This document shows, in pieces, positions 25,369 through 33,907 of a stretch of 64,000 nucleotides of DNA (its first letter is position 1; the number at the start of each line of letters is the position of its first letter). This stretch comes from SCTM01 sp965279655 (GTDB taxonomy: Bacteria; Pseudomonadota; Alphaproteobacteria; Rhodospirillales; Rhodospirillaceae): positions 3,286,001 to 3,350,000 of the forward strand of contig OZ257255.1 of the NCBI GenBank assembly GCA_965279655.1, written 5' to 3'. The notes below the pieces were generated by a model. That model had not been told where the DNA came from. It made no database searches and saw only the letters and a program-made list of their open reading frames with translations. A program made the translations under genes and the position numbers.

Positions 25369-26571
25369 ATGCAGCGCATCGTCTACCTTCTGTGCGAACT
25401 GAAGGCGCGGGATTTCGAGCCGCGCCTTTTGATTGCCGCCGCCCTGCTGAAGGCAGGCTGCACGGTGGTCGTGGGCCAGCGCTGGGGCATGGCCCACAAT
25501 GGGCCGACCGCGCAGCAAGGCTGCTATCTGTTCCCAACCGCCAACGCGATCCAGGCGGCGACCATGGCGACCGTGGCGCGCGGCGGGCACATCATCGCGG
25601 CAGCCGACGAGGAAGCGCTGGCGCTGGCGGGCCCGGCGATGCTGGAGATCCTGGCGCCGGAAAGCCTGAAGCAAGCGGTGTTCTTCGCCCACAGCGACCT
25701 TCACGCCCGCACGGTTTCAACGGCGTTCCCGGGATCGAACATCACCGTCACCGGCAGCGCGCGCATCGACCTGTGCGCGGCGCAAGGCGCGGCGGCGCGG
25801 AAGCCGAAAACGCCCTATGTGCTGGTGAACACCAACTTCCCCCTCACCAACAGCCTGTGGGGCAGCGCCGAAGACGCCCAGGCGCAGCTCAACACCGGCG
25901 GCCTGAAGGACGCGGCACAGCGCGTCGCTTGGGAGACCGGCCGCCGCGAGAAATTCATGCCGGTGCTGACGTGGATGCTGAGCAATTTCGCCGGCGAGAT
26001 CGTGATCCGTCCTCACCCGGCGGAAAATCCCGCATTTTGGCAAAGCTTCGCCGCCCAAAATCCCAATGCGCGGATTGTGATCGGTGAAAGCCCCGTGCCG
26101 TGGCTCGCCGGTGCGAGCCTGGTCGTCCACACCGACAGCACCACGGGTTTGGAGGCGGCGGTGATGGGACGGCCGGTGCTGAACATCAGCACGGAGCCAG
26201 ACTGGGGCGAAAAGTTCGTGATGCGGCTGGTGAATACAACCGTGACGTCCGCGGACGCGGCAATCGCCGCGCTCTCCGACTTCCGCGCCTCGGGCACCTT
26301 GCCGCCGCCATCCAAGGCGATCACCGACATGTATCCTGCTGGTGGCGCGCAGCGCACGGCGGATGCGATCTTGCGGCTGCTTGAGGCACGCGAAGCCAAG
26401 TCCGTGGGCGGCGACTTCCGCTGGCAGCCGGTCGACCGGCCGGAGGTGCTGAAGCAGAAGATCACGGTCGCGAAGGCCGAAGTGGCGGAGAGCCCGCACA
26501 TCAAGCTGACAGGCGCAGCGGTGCACCAGATCGATGAGTCACTGTTCCTGCTGGTACCAAGCAAGCGCTAG
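25369..26571 (+). CDS. Surface carbohydrate biosynthesis protein (GT-B-like)
   Basis: 400 residues from ATG 25369. The N-terminal half has Rossmann features (IVYLLCELKARDFEPRLLIAAALLKAGCTVVVGQ); the C-terminal half holds GEIVIRPHPAENPAFW, LAGASLVVHTDSTTGLEAAVMGRPVLN and a final helical tail. The RPHP and HTDSTTGLEAAVMGRPV motifs are shared with Kdo-transferase and CDP-glycerophosphotransferase-like proteins annotated as surface carbohydrate biosynthesis, where the second motif binds the nucleotide. Donor and acceptor are unknown. It is monocistronic, divergent from the lipoprotein gene, and its TAG shares CTAG with greB. Confidence 0.65.
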   Translation: MQRIVYLLCELKARDFEPRLLIAAALLKAGCTVVVGQRWGMAHNGPTAQQGCYLFPTANAIQAATMATVARGGHIIAAADEEALALAGPAMLEILAPESLKQAVFFAHSDLHARTVSTAFPGSNITVTGSARIDLCAAQGAAARKPKTPYVLVNTNFPLTNSLWGSAEDAQAQLNTGGLKDAAQRVAWETGRREKFMPVLTWMLSNFAGEIVIRPHPAENPAFWQSFAAQNPNARIVIGESPVPWLAGASLVVHTDSTTGLEAAVMGRPVLNISTEPDWGEKFVMRLVNTTVTSADAAIAALSDFRASGTLPPPSKAITDMYPAGGAQRTADAILRLLEAREAKSVGGDFRWQPVDRPEVLKQKITVAKAEVAESPHIKLTGAAVHQIDESLFLLVPSKR

Positions 26572-27125
26572 TCGTACTTGATCGCGACCACTTCGATCTC
26601 GTCCGCGCCGCCCGGGGTGCGTATCGAGACCGTGTCGCCCACTTCGGCTTTCATCAGCGCCTTGGCGATCGGCGCGATCCAACTCACCAGACCCTTTTCC
26701 AGGTCCGCCTCGTCGACACCGACGATGGTGATGGTGTGTTCCTTATCCTTGCTGTCGGCATAGGTAACTGTGGCGCCGAAGAACACCTTGTCGCGGATTT
26801 TTTGCTGCGCCGGGTCCACGATCTCGGCGGCATCGAGCCGCTTGCCAAGATAGCGCGTGCGCCGGTCGATCTCCCGCAGGCGCTTCTTGCCGTAAATATA
26901 ATCGCCATTCTCCGAGCGGTCGCCGTTGCCGGCCGCCCAGGAGACGACCTCCACGACCTTGGGACGCTCCACCCGGCGCAGGGTCAGGAGTTCGTCCAAC
27001 AGCAATTTGTGGCCGCGGGGCGTCACGTAGTTCTTCGGCAAGGGCGCCGACGTATCGACGTCGTCGTCCCCAAGGCCGTCTGGGTCCGCGTCGCCGTCCG
27101 GCTCGCGTGTGAAGGCTTTGCTCAT
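26568..27125 (-). CDS. greB: Transcription elongation factor GreB
   Basis: 185 residues, about 25 longer than E. coli GreB because of an acidic N-terminal extension (DGDADPDGLGDDDVD). The coiled-coil with the catalytic tip GNGDRSENGDYIYGKKRLREIDRR is intact, including the Asp and Glu that hold the Mg2+ in backtracked RNA polymerase, and the C-terminal FKBP-like domain (VFFGATVTYADSKDKEHTITIVG) is present. GYIYGKKR-type sequence after the tip favours GreB over GreA. The acidic extension is unusual and may tune polymerase binding. It is followed by the M24 gene upstream on the same strand with 12 bases between. Confidence 0.93.
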   Translation of the reverse strand: MSKAFTREPDGDADPDGLGDDDVDTSAPLPKNYVTPRGHKLLLDELLTLRRVERPKVVEVVSWAAGNGDRSENGDYIYGKKRLREIDRRTRYLGKRLDAAEIVDPAQQKIRDKVFFGATVTYADSKDKEHTITIVGVDEADLEKGLVSWIAPIAKALMKAEVGDTVSIRTPGGADEIEVVAIKYD

Positions 27126-27137
27126 GCGGTTGTAACG

Positions 27138-28517
27138 CTAGATCACGATCAATGGGTCGCTCAAGCTGGCGAGCGGCTCGACCCCGGTCTTGGTAACCGT
27201 GATCAAATCCTCGAAGTGGATCGCGCCCCAACCCACCTCCACCGTGGGCAGGTCCACAGTGAGCGTCATGCCGACCTCGAAGGTCAGGTCGTCCGCGATC
27301 ACGAACGGCAGGCCGTCGCGATAGGGCTGATCCGTGTGCTGCAATCCCACCGAGTGCGGGCCCGCGCCGAAGCGCACGTCCATGCCGCCCTTGTAGGACT
27401 TCTGCATCGCATCCTGCACGGTTTTGCTGAGCTGGGAATACTTCATGCCGGGCTTGATGGTCGAGAACGCAACATCGCGCCCGAGCTTCAGGATGCGCAT
27501 GCGTTCCGCGAGTTCCTTCGACGGTTCGCCCAAGCAGAACGTGCGGCCGAAGTCACCGTGATAGAAATTATACTGGCTGACAGAGTCCACCATCATCGCG
27601 CGGCCTTCCGTCAACGCGCCGTCCGGGAACCCGCCGAGCGCGCCGATCCCGATCCACATCGCCTTGGCGCCGCGGTTCGCGGCTTCCTGCATGAACATCC
27701 CGTCAATCTCGGCCTGGGTCGTGCCCTTCTTCACCCGCTTGAGCATGGCCATGCAGGCGTCCTGATTCATGCGCGCGATGGTGCGCATGTGCTTCAGCTC
27801 CGCGTCCGACTTGATCATGCGGATCTTGCGGAAGGTGTTGTCGCCGGGCACGCATTTGACGTCGTTCTGGCCGAGCATCTTCAGGATGTCGGCGATGCGG
27901 GCATCGTCGACCGCGATCTTGCCTTTGGTCAGCCCGCACTCCTGCAGCGCCTTCACCAAGCCCCACTCCGGCGTGGCCGCCCGGCGCGGGTTGACCTTCT
28001 TCACCAAGCCTTCCCAGTGCTTCTCGCTGACCGTGAGCGTTTCCGGGTGCTTCGCGCCGGGCACATCGCGTGCCGCCGGTTCCTTGCCCCAATTTGCCGT
28101 GTCCTTGTAAGGCTCCCAATCCACCGGCGAGGTGTAGGGGATCACCTCGGGATATTCGCGGCCGCCATTGGCGATGTACGCCAAGTCGGACGCGGCGACG
28201 ATGAGAAAGCTCGGCAGCTTCTCGTTGCGCGGCATGACCGCGAAGCTGGGGATCGCGCGCAGCTTCTGGAGTTCGTACGAGAAGTAGTTGCCGAGATAGA
28301 ATACGTTCACCGGATTGAGAGCGACGATGGCGTCGACGCCCTCGCGATCCATGATCTCGTAGGCGCGCGCCTTGTTGACCAGCAGGCGCTTGTCGAAGTC
28401 CGCCGGCGGTACCGGGCCGGGCGCGACCTGCCCCCAATTCGCTTCCGCCGGCGCAGGCCCAAAGCCGGCGGCCAAAGACCCAAGCGTCAAGCTGCCGAGA
28501 AGATCGCGACGTTCCAT
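27138..28517 (-). CDS. Exported M24 metallopeptidase family (Xaa-Pro peptidase/creatinase-like)
   Basis: 459 residues from the ATG at 28517, preceded by GGGAGG. A Tat-like signal (MERRDLLGSLTLGSLAAG...AEA) shows export. The N-terminal creatinase domain (about 50-225) precedes the pita-bread domain (about 230-459). Metal ligand positions: Asp in MMVDSVSQYNFYHGDFGRTF (two Asp), His in AGPHSVGLQH, and Glu in IHFEDLITVT; the fourth position, normally Glu in TIEPG, is Asp here (TVDLPT). Asp could still bind metal. Substrate could be Xaa-Pro dipeptides or a C-N compound such as creatine. It lies between greB and the Tat-exported hydrolase on one strand. Confidence 0.82.
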   Translation of the reverse strand: MERRDLLGSLTLGSLAAGFGPAPAEANWGQVAPGPVPPADFDKRLLVNKARAYEIMDREGVDAIVALNPVNVFYLGNYFSYELQKLRAIPSFAVMPRNEKLPSFLIVAASDLAYIANGGREYPEVIPYTSPVDWEPYKDTANWGKEPAARDVPGAKHPETLTVSEKHWEGLVKKVNPRRAATPEWGLVKALQECGLTKGKIAVDDARIADILKMLGQNDVKCVPGDNTFRKIRMIKSDAELKHMRTIARMNQDACMAMLKRVKKGTTQAEIDGMFMQEAANRGAKAMWIGIGALGGFPDGALTEGRAMMVDSVSQYNFYHGDFGRTFCLGEPSKELAERMRILKLGRDVAFSTIKPGMKYSQLSKTVQDAMQKSYKGGMDVRFGAGPHSVGLQHTDQPYRDGLPFVIADDLTFEVGMTLTVDLPTVEVGWGAIHFEDLITVTKTGVEPLASLSDPLIVI

Positions 28518-28583
28518 GAAGTCCTCCCACGAATTCTGTGGCGCCAGTCTGCGCCTAACCGCCAAGGCCGGCAAATACCGGCC

Positions 28584-29516
28584 TTAGGCGTTGAGAAACG
28601 CCTCGATCGCCGAAGCTTTGCCTTCGAGGCCGCCGGCGCGCGGGATGAGCACCTTCTTCGCGCCGGGCACGAGCGATGCCGCCTCGTCGAGATACTGGCT
28701 CAACGGATCGGAATCGGAGGCCATGCAAAGGACCGGGATCTTGAGCTGCGGCAAGAGAGGGCGGATGTCGTGACGGAACACCGCGTGATAGCCCATGTGA
28801 TAAGTGGTGAGGTTCTTCAGCACCTCCACCGCGCTGCGATGGATGACCTCCGCCGCCGGCACGGCGTTGCGCATGCGATGCGCCTCGTCGCGCGCGTAGT
28901 GCGGAAAGAACAATCCCATGTCGCGGATGAACTGCCACGCCCAGGGGAAATGCCCGCCCGCATCGTCCGCCGCCTTGGGCGGGGCGTATTTCACCAAGAG
29001 TTCCTTCTTGAGCTCGTCGGGGAACAGGGCAACGCCGTCCAGGATCAAGCGCCGCACGCGGCCCGGCGCGCGCAACGCGAGTTCCGTGCCGATATGCGCG
29101 CCGGTGTGGGCGCCGCAGTAGTCGATCTGCTCGATGCCAAGCGCGTCGAGAATCCGCAGGATGCTATCGGCGTAGTAGGACACCTCCGGCTGCGCGACGT
29201 CCGGCTTCGCTGAGTCGCCGGCACCGAGCGTGTCGGGCGCGATGCACGACCGCTGGCCGGAAAGCCGCAGCAGCATCGGCGGATAGGCGGCCGATGAGCC
29301 CGGCCCGGCATGGGCGAGATACAGTGGCAAGGCTTTGGTGCTGCGCTTCTTGCCGAGTTGGCCGACAGAGCGGTAGTGCACCAGCCCTTCGCGCAGGCGC
29401 ACGAAACCGCGGTCCACGTCGGTCGGCGGCGTGGGCATGGCGGCTTGCGCTTCCGGCATTTCGGCCGCTGCGGCGACGGCCGCGCTCGATATGAAATTGC
29501 GGCGTGAAACGGACAT
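28584..29516 (-). CDS. Tat-exported alpha/beta hydrolase-like protein lacking Ser nucleophile
   Basis: 310 residues from the ATG at 29516, which starts a twin-arginine signal (SVSRRNFISSAAVAAAA). The fold is typical (oxyanion HAGPGSS, LGAGDSAKP), but the nucleophile elbow is CGAHTGAHIG with His (about 137) instead of Ser, and the C-terminal loop (IPRAGGLEGKAS) lacks the usual catalytic His. I recall related proteobacterial proteins with GxHTGA, so this may be a subfamily trait rather than random decay. It could be a binding protein, or catalyse differently. Sixty-six bases separate it from the M24 gene downstream on the same strand. Confidence 0.78.
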   Translation of the reverse strand: MSVSRRNFISSAAVAAAAEMPEAQAAMPTPPTDVDRGFVRLREGLVHYRSVGQLGKKRSTKALPLYLAHAGPGSSAAYPPMLLRLSGQRSCIAPDTLGAGDSAKPDVAQPEVSYYADSILRILDALGIEQIDYCGAHTGAHIGTELALRAPGRVRRLILDGVALFPDELKKELLVKYAPPKAADDAGGHFPWAWQFIRDMGLFFPHYARDEAHRMRNAVPAAEVIHRSAVEVLKNLTTYHMGYHAVFRHDIRPLLPQLKIPVLCMASDSDPLSQYLDEAASLVPGAKKVLIPRAGGLEGKASAIEAFLNA

Positions 29517-29712
29517 GGGCCTCTCCCTGTTCGAACTTTTTGACCACTGTTTGAGGCCAAAATCCCCGCTTTCAGAATAGCACGCTGGGCTCGGGCCGCA
29601 GCGCCTTCCATCGCCCTGTACACGCACCGTACGGCACCCCGCCAACCCTTGACTTCGCACGCCCGAGGGCGTCCGTATCGGGGTTCGATCGCCAGTTTTC
29701 AGGGAGGGCAAC

Positions 29713-31275
29713 ATGGCCAAATCAAAGACCCCGCGCGCGATGCGCACCGTTTCCAAACGCGATGTACTGAAGCTTGCCGGATTGAGCGCCGGCGTGGGCG
29801 CACTCGGGCTTTCGGGCTGTTCGCAGGCCGAAGCGGGCTACGACGTGATCGTGGTCGGCGGCGGCAATTCCGGCTTGCCAGTGGCGATCTTCGCCGGGCA
29901 GCGCGGCGCCAAGGTGCTGGTGGTGGAAGCGGCGGATATCGTGGGCGGCACGCTGCACCTGTCGTCCGGCCAGATGAGCGCGGCGGGCACCAAGCTGCAG
30001 CTTTCCAAGGGCATCGAAGACACGGCGCAGTCGCACTATGACGACGTGATGCGCATCAGCAAGAACACCGCCGATCCCACCCTGGTCAAAATGGCCACCT
30101 TCAATGCCGCGGCCACCTTCGACTGGCTCACCGACAACGGCTTCGTCGTGCGCGAGGGTCACCCGGTGACGGGCACGACGCACGAGCCCTACAGCCACGC
30201 GCGCTATGCCTGGGGCCCGGAGGGCGGCCGGTCGATCCTGGAAGTGCTCAACAAGCAGCTGAAGCCCCTGATCGACAGCGGCAAGGTCACCGTGATGACC
30301 GGCACGCAAGTAACCGAACTCATCACCGACAAGAACGGCGCGATCACCGGCGTCGTCTGCAAGGACGACAAGGGCACCTCGCGCCAGACGGGCAAGAACG
30401 TCGTGCTCACCTGCGGCGGGTACACCTACAACCCGGAAATGTTCAAGCAGATGGAAGGCGCGCCCATTTACTCACGGATGACTTACGAGCACAGCATGGG
30501 CGCCGGCTACAAGCTCGCCACGGCCGTGGGCGGCTATATCCGCGGCGGTCAGCACCACACGCCGCTGTTCGGCGCGATCTATGAAGACGAGGATTTCCCG
30601 ACGGGGACCAGCGGCATGGCGCGCCATTTCCCGGGCGATCGTCCGCCCTGGGAAATCATCGTCAATGCCGAGGGCAAGCGGTTCCTGCAGGAAGACATTC
30701 TGAGTCACGACGCTTACGAACAGACCCTGCGGGCGCAGCCGGACGAGCGTTGCTGGGCCGTGTGGGATGCGGAGATCTTCGCCAAGGCGCCACCCTTTGT
30801 ACGTGCTGGCGGCTTCGGCGCCGGGGGCGGCGGTCCGGATAAGGTTGCGAAAGCCTTCGATGAGGGCAAGGCGCACTTCTATAAGGCCGCGACCCTCAAA
30901 GAGTTGGCGGAGAAGATGAAGGTGAATGCCGCGGGTCTTGAAGAGACCGTGGCGGCCTACAACAAAGCGCAGGCCGGTGGTGGTCCGGATGCGCTCGGCC
31001 GCAAGAGCATGCCGCTGCCCATCGCAAAAGGGCCGTTCTATGCCGTCGAACTCCGCAGCTGGGGCCTGCTCTCATACGCCGGCGTCGCGGTGAACGAAAA
31101 TCTGGAAGTGATCAAGCAGGACGGAAAGCCGATCGGCAATCTTTACGTCGCCGGCGAGCTGCTGGGCATGGGCCAGATGATGGGCAACTCCGCCTGCGGC
31201 GGCATGAGCGTCACGCCGGCCTTGACCCTGGGGCGCTTGCTGGGTCAGCAGATCCTGAAGTTCAAGAACGCCTAA
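29713..31275 (+). CDS. Exported FAD-dependent dehydrogenase (fumarate reductase/KSTD-like flavoprotein)
   Basis: 520 residues; ATG 29713 follows GGGAGGG. The N-terminus (SKRDVLKLAGLSAGVGALGLSGC) is a KR-type Tat signal ending in a lipobox, so a lipid-anchored periplasmic flavoenzyme is likely. The FAD fold is clear: VIVVGGGNSGLPVAIFAGQRGAKVLVVEA and a GTLHLSSGQMSAAGTK loop; the C-terminal NLYVAGELLGMGQMMGNSACGGMSV matches the FAD-contacting segment of flavocytochrome fumarate reductase, urocanate reductase and 3-ketosteroid dehydrogenases. The active site base cannot be assigned by eye. No cytochrome is next to it. It is divergent from the Tat hydrolase gene and ends in a strong terminator. 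Confidence 0.85.
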   Translation: MAKSKTPRAMRTVSKRDVLKLAGLSAGVGALGLSGCSQAEAGYDVIVVGGGNSGLPVAIFAGQRGAKVLVVEAADIVGGTLHLSSGQMSAAGTKLQLSKGIEDTAQSHYDDVMRISKNTADPTLVKMATFNAAATFDWLTDNGFVVREGHPVTGTTHEPYSHARYAWGPEGGRSILEVLNKQLKPLIDSGKVTVMTGTQVTELITDKNGAITGVVCKDDKGTSRQTGKNVVLTCGGYTYNPEMFKQMEGAPIYSRMTYEHSMGAGYKLATAVGGYIRGGQHHTPLFGAIYEDEDFPTGTSGMARHFPGDRPPWEIIVNAEGKRFLQEDILSHDAYEQTLRAQPDERCWAVWDAEIFAKAPPFVRAGGFGAGGGGPDKVAKAFDEGKAHFYKAATLKELAEKMKVNAAGLEETVAAYNKAQAGGGPDALGRKSMPLPIAKGPFYAVELRSWGLLSYAGVAVNENLEVIKQDGKPIGNLYVAGELLGMGQMMGNSACGGMSVTPALTLGRLLGQQILKFKNA

Positions 31276-31299
31276 GCTTGCCGACATCTTGAGCGAATG

Positions 31300-31330
31300 A
31301 AGGGCGGGCGCCGCGAGGCTCCCGCCCTTT
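31300..31330 (+). terminator. Rho-independent terminator of the flavoprotein gene
   Basis: A perfect nine-base stem AAGGGCGGG / CCCGCCCTT with a 12-base loop, followed by TCTATTT. It starts 25 bases after the stop codon of the dehydrogenase and precedes the dehydratase genes, so the latter need their own promoter. Confidence 0.75.
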
Positions 31331-31397
31331 CTATTTGCGCGCTTGCGGACATCCCGCGAACGCGCAAAGTTTCGGGCCGCAGAATTGAGGTCCCACC

Positions 31398-32654
31398 ATG
31401 GGCATGACCATCATCGAGAAGATCCTCGCCCGCGCCGGCGGTCAGGCGAAGATCGCGCCCGGCGACCTGGCGGTGGTGGACGTCGACACGGTGATGATGC
31501 TGGACACCAATTTCCAGCCGGAGATCCGCCGCGAGATCCTGAAAGTGCACGATCCGGAAAAGATCGTGCTGATCTACGATCACTTCGTGCCGGCGCCGGA
31601 TCGCGCCGCCGCCGACGCGCAAGCCGCAGGCCGCGACTTCGTCAAGCGCTTCGGCATCAAGCGTTTCCACGACGTGGGTCCCGACCAGGGCATCAGCCAT
31701 GTGGTCGCCTCGGAACGCGCCTATGCCCTCCCGGGAACCACGCTCGTGTGTTCGGACTCCCACGCCTGCGCCGCCGGTGCGCTGAACTGCGCGGGACGCG
31801 GCGTGGGCTATCCGGACCTGGTCTACGCCGTCACCACCGGCAAGGCCTGGTTCAGGGTCGGCGAGACCGTGCGCTACGATCTCACCGGCAAGCTGCAGCC
31901 CGGCGTGTTCGCCAAGGACCTGTTCCTGCACATCTCGGGCACCTATGGCGACCACGCGAACCAGAATGTCGAGTTCGGCGGCAGCGGTCTGGGAAACCTT
32001 TCGGTCGACGCCCGCCGGACCATGGCGACCATGGGCGCCGAACTGAGCGCGGAGTTCGCCACCTTCGAGGCGGACGATGTTCTGATCGATTACGTGCGCG
32101 CGCGGACATCCCTGCCCTTCGAGCCCCAGGCGCCGGATGCGGACGCAAAGTACGGCGCGCGCCACACCATCGATCTCAGCGCGCTGGAACCCCTCGTCGC
32201 GCGGCCGGACTCGGTGCTCAACAACTCCGTGCCCGTGGGCCAAGCGGCGGGCGTGGCGATCAACCAAGCCTTCATTGGATCTTGCGCCAACGGCACGATC
32301 GAGGACATCGCCGAAGCCGCGAAGATCGTGAACGGACGTAAGGTGGCCAATGGTGTGCGCTTCATCGTCACGCCTGCCTCTCAGGCGATCTATCGCCAAG
32401 CGTTGAAGGCGGGCTACGTGCAGGTGCTGATGGATGCCGGCGCGGTGGTGACGGCGGCCACCTGCGGCGCCTGCTTCGGCGGCCACATGGGCGTGCTGGG
32501 CCCCAATGAAACCTGTATCACCTCCAGCACGCGTAACTTCAAGGGCCGCATGGGAGATCCGACCGCGCGCATCTATATGGGCTCCTCGGCCACGGTCGCG
32601 GCGTCCGCGATCGCGGGCACCATCGTGCATCCCGGCGAATTGGTGCGCGCATGA
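31398..32654 (+). CDS. Aconitase-family hydro-lyase, large subunit (LeuC/homoaconitase type)
   Basis: 418 residues from ATG 31398, with GAGGT upstream (ATG 31404 is an alternative). All three [4Fe-4S] cysteine sites are present: TLVCSDSHACAAGAL, FIGSCANGTIEDI and TCGACFGGHMGV. At about 420 residues it matches the shorter archaeal-type LeuC/homoaconitase/2,3-dimethylmalate dehydratase group, not the 460-residue enterobacterial LeuC. The small subunit is encoded in the ATGA overlap downstream. No leuA or leuB is near, and CoA-transferase and acyl-CoA dehydrogenase genes lie opposite, so the substrate is probably a branched hydroxy-acid of catabolism rather than isopropylmalate. Confidence 0.85.
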   Translation: MGMTIIEKILARAGGQAKIAPGDLAVVDVDTVMMLDTNFQPEIRREILKVHDPEKIVLIYDHFVPAPDRAAADAQAAGRDFVKRFGIKRFHDVGPDQGISHVVASERAYALPGTTLVCSDSHACAAGALNCAGRGVGYPDLVYAVTTGKAWFRVGETVRYDLTGKLQPGVFAKDLFLHISGTYGDHANQNVEFGGSGLGNLSVDARRTMATMGAELSAEFATFEADDVLIDYVRARTSLPFEPQAPDADAKYGARHTIDLSALEPLVARPDSVLNNSVPVGQAAGVAINQAFIGSCANGTIEDIAEAAKIVNGRKVANGVRFIVTPASQAIYRQALKAGYVQVLMDAGAVVTAATCGACFGGHMGVLGPNETCITSSTRNFKGRMGDPTARIYMGSSATVAASAIAGTIVHPGELVRA

Positions 32655-33157
32655 TCACGGGCAAGGTCTGGTGCTTCGGCGACAACATCAACTCGGACCT
32701 GATGGTGCCGGGGCCGGTGGTCTATGCCAGTCCGGCGGAGCAAGCCCGCGCCGTTTTCTCCGCCAATCGGCCCGGCTGGGTCGACGAAGTGAAACCCGGC
32801 GACATCATCATCGGCGGGCAGAACTTCGGCATGGGCTCGAGCCGTCCCGGGGCGCGGTCCTTGCGCAACTTAGGGCTCGCCTGCCTGCTGGCGGATACGC
32901 TGAATGGCCTGTTCTTCCGCAATGCCGTGAACTTCGGGTTCCTCGCCCTGCATTGCCCCGGCGTGAGCAAAGCCTTCACCGAGGGGCAGACGGCTGAGGT
33001 GTCCGTGGCGGACTGGCGCGTGCGCAATGTGCAGACCGGCGCGACGCTCGCCTGCGAGCCGATTCCGCCGGCGCTGCTGAAACTCATGCAGGAAGGCGGG
33101 GTCTTCCCGTCGCTGGAACGGGCCGGCTTGATCGCACCGAAAGCCGCGAAGAAGTAG
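32651..33157 (+). CDS. Aconitase-family hydro-lyase, small subunit (LeuD type)
   Basis: 168 residues. The swivelling domain motif GDNINSDLMVPG at the start and IIGGQNFGMGSSRPGARSLRNLGLACLLADTLNGLFFRNAVNFGF, with the substrate-contacting GSSRPGA (usually GSSREHA), identify it as the partner of the preceding large subunit. The change of the REH part of the loop to RPG is notable, because that loop sets specificity for the hydroxy-acid side chain. Starts in a four-base overlap with the large subunit, so stoichiometric translation is expected. Its TAG stop directly abuts the stop of the facing DUF72 gene. Confidence 0.87.
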   Translation: MITGKVWCFGDNINSDLMVPGPVVYASPAEQARAVFSANRPGWVDEVKPGDIIIGGQNFGMGSSRPGARSLRNLGLACLLADTLNGLFFRNAVNFGFLALHCPGVSKAFTEGQTAEVSVADWRVRNVQTGATLACEPIPPALLKLMQEGGVFPSLERAGLIAPKAAKK

Positions 33158-33898
33158 CTACTTCACTTTCTCGATGAGGGCCATCGCGGCAGCCGGATCG
33201 CGCACCTTGGCGCCGGAGATGAAATAGACGAAGGCATCGCTCTTCTTCGCCCAGTCCTTCGCCATCTTGGCGAAGCGATCCAGGTCCTTCTTGGCGTAGC
33301 CGGTGGCGATCTCATCCTTCGTGCCCATGAGGCGCGCGTACCTGAACCCACCGGTGTCCTCGTCGATGGTCGGCACGTCATCGCCTTCGGCATAAACGAT
33401 GGCGGCTTTATACTTGCGCGCGAGGTCGTAGAACTGCTCGGACTCGAACGTGGGGCTGCGCACCTCGAGCACATGACGCAGGCGCACGCCCTTCACCTCC
33501 TTGGGCAACAGCTTTAGGAAGCCCTCGAAGTCCTTCGGGTCGAACTTCTTCGTCGCCATGAATTGCCAGTTGATCGGCCCAAGCTTGTCGCCGAGTTCCG
33601 AAAGGCCTTGATTGATGAATCGGTCAATCGACTCTTCGTTCTCGGACAACACGCGGCGATTGGTGCAGTAGCGCGACGCCTTGACGGAGAACACGAAGCC
33701 CTTGGGCGTTTCCTCGCGCCACTTGATCCAGCTGTCGGGCTTGAAGGTGGAATAGTAGGTGCCGTTGATCTCGATGGAGGTCACATGCTCCGCCGCGTAA
33801 GCGAGTTCCTTCTTCTGGGAGAGCTTGTCGGGATAGAACACGCCGCGCCACGGCTCGAACGTCCAGCCGCCCATCCCGACGCGAATCTTCCCAGGCAT
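33158..33898 (-). CDS. DUF72 family protein
   Basis: 246 residues. The family core is evident: IRVGMGGWTFEPWRGVFYPDKLSQKKELAYAAEHVTSIEINGTYYS, then FVFSVKASRYCTNRR and HVLEVRSPTFESEQFYDL, and the C-terminal FAKMAKDWAKKSDAFVYFISGAK. DUF72 is a TIM-barrel-like family (YecE) with no established activity. It is the last gene of a minus-strand group headed by an acyl-CoA dehydrogenase and two CoA-transferases, 9 bases after the nearest CoA-transferase stop, so it is probably in the same transcript, though a functional link is not obvious. Confidence 0.88.
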   Translation of the reverse strand: MPGKIRVGMGGWTFEPWRGVFYPDKLSQKKELAYAAEHVTSIEINGTYYSTFKPDSWIKWREETPKGFVFSVKASRYCTNRRVLSENEESIDRFINQGLSELGDKLGPINWQFMATKKFDPKDFEGFLKLLPKEVKGVRLRHVLEVRSPTFESEQFYDLARKYKAAIVYAEGDDVPTIDEDTGGFRYARLMGTKDEIATGYAKKDLDRFAKMAKDWAKKSDAFVYFISGAKVRDPAAAMALIEKVK

Positions 33899-33907
33899 GG
33901 AACGCTC

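Noticed and set aside
26736..29213. Open frame of 825 codons antisense to greB, the M24 gene and the Tat hydrolase
   Set aside because: It crosses three well-supported genes on the other strand, has no ribosome site and no recognisable domain.
31398..33157. Leucine biosynthesis leuCD
   Set aside because: No leuA/leuB nearby, short large-subunit type, altered GSSRPGA loop and catabolic neighbours; I left the gene symbols empty.
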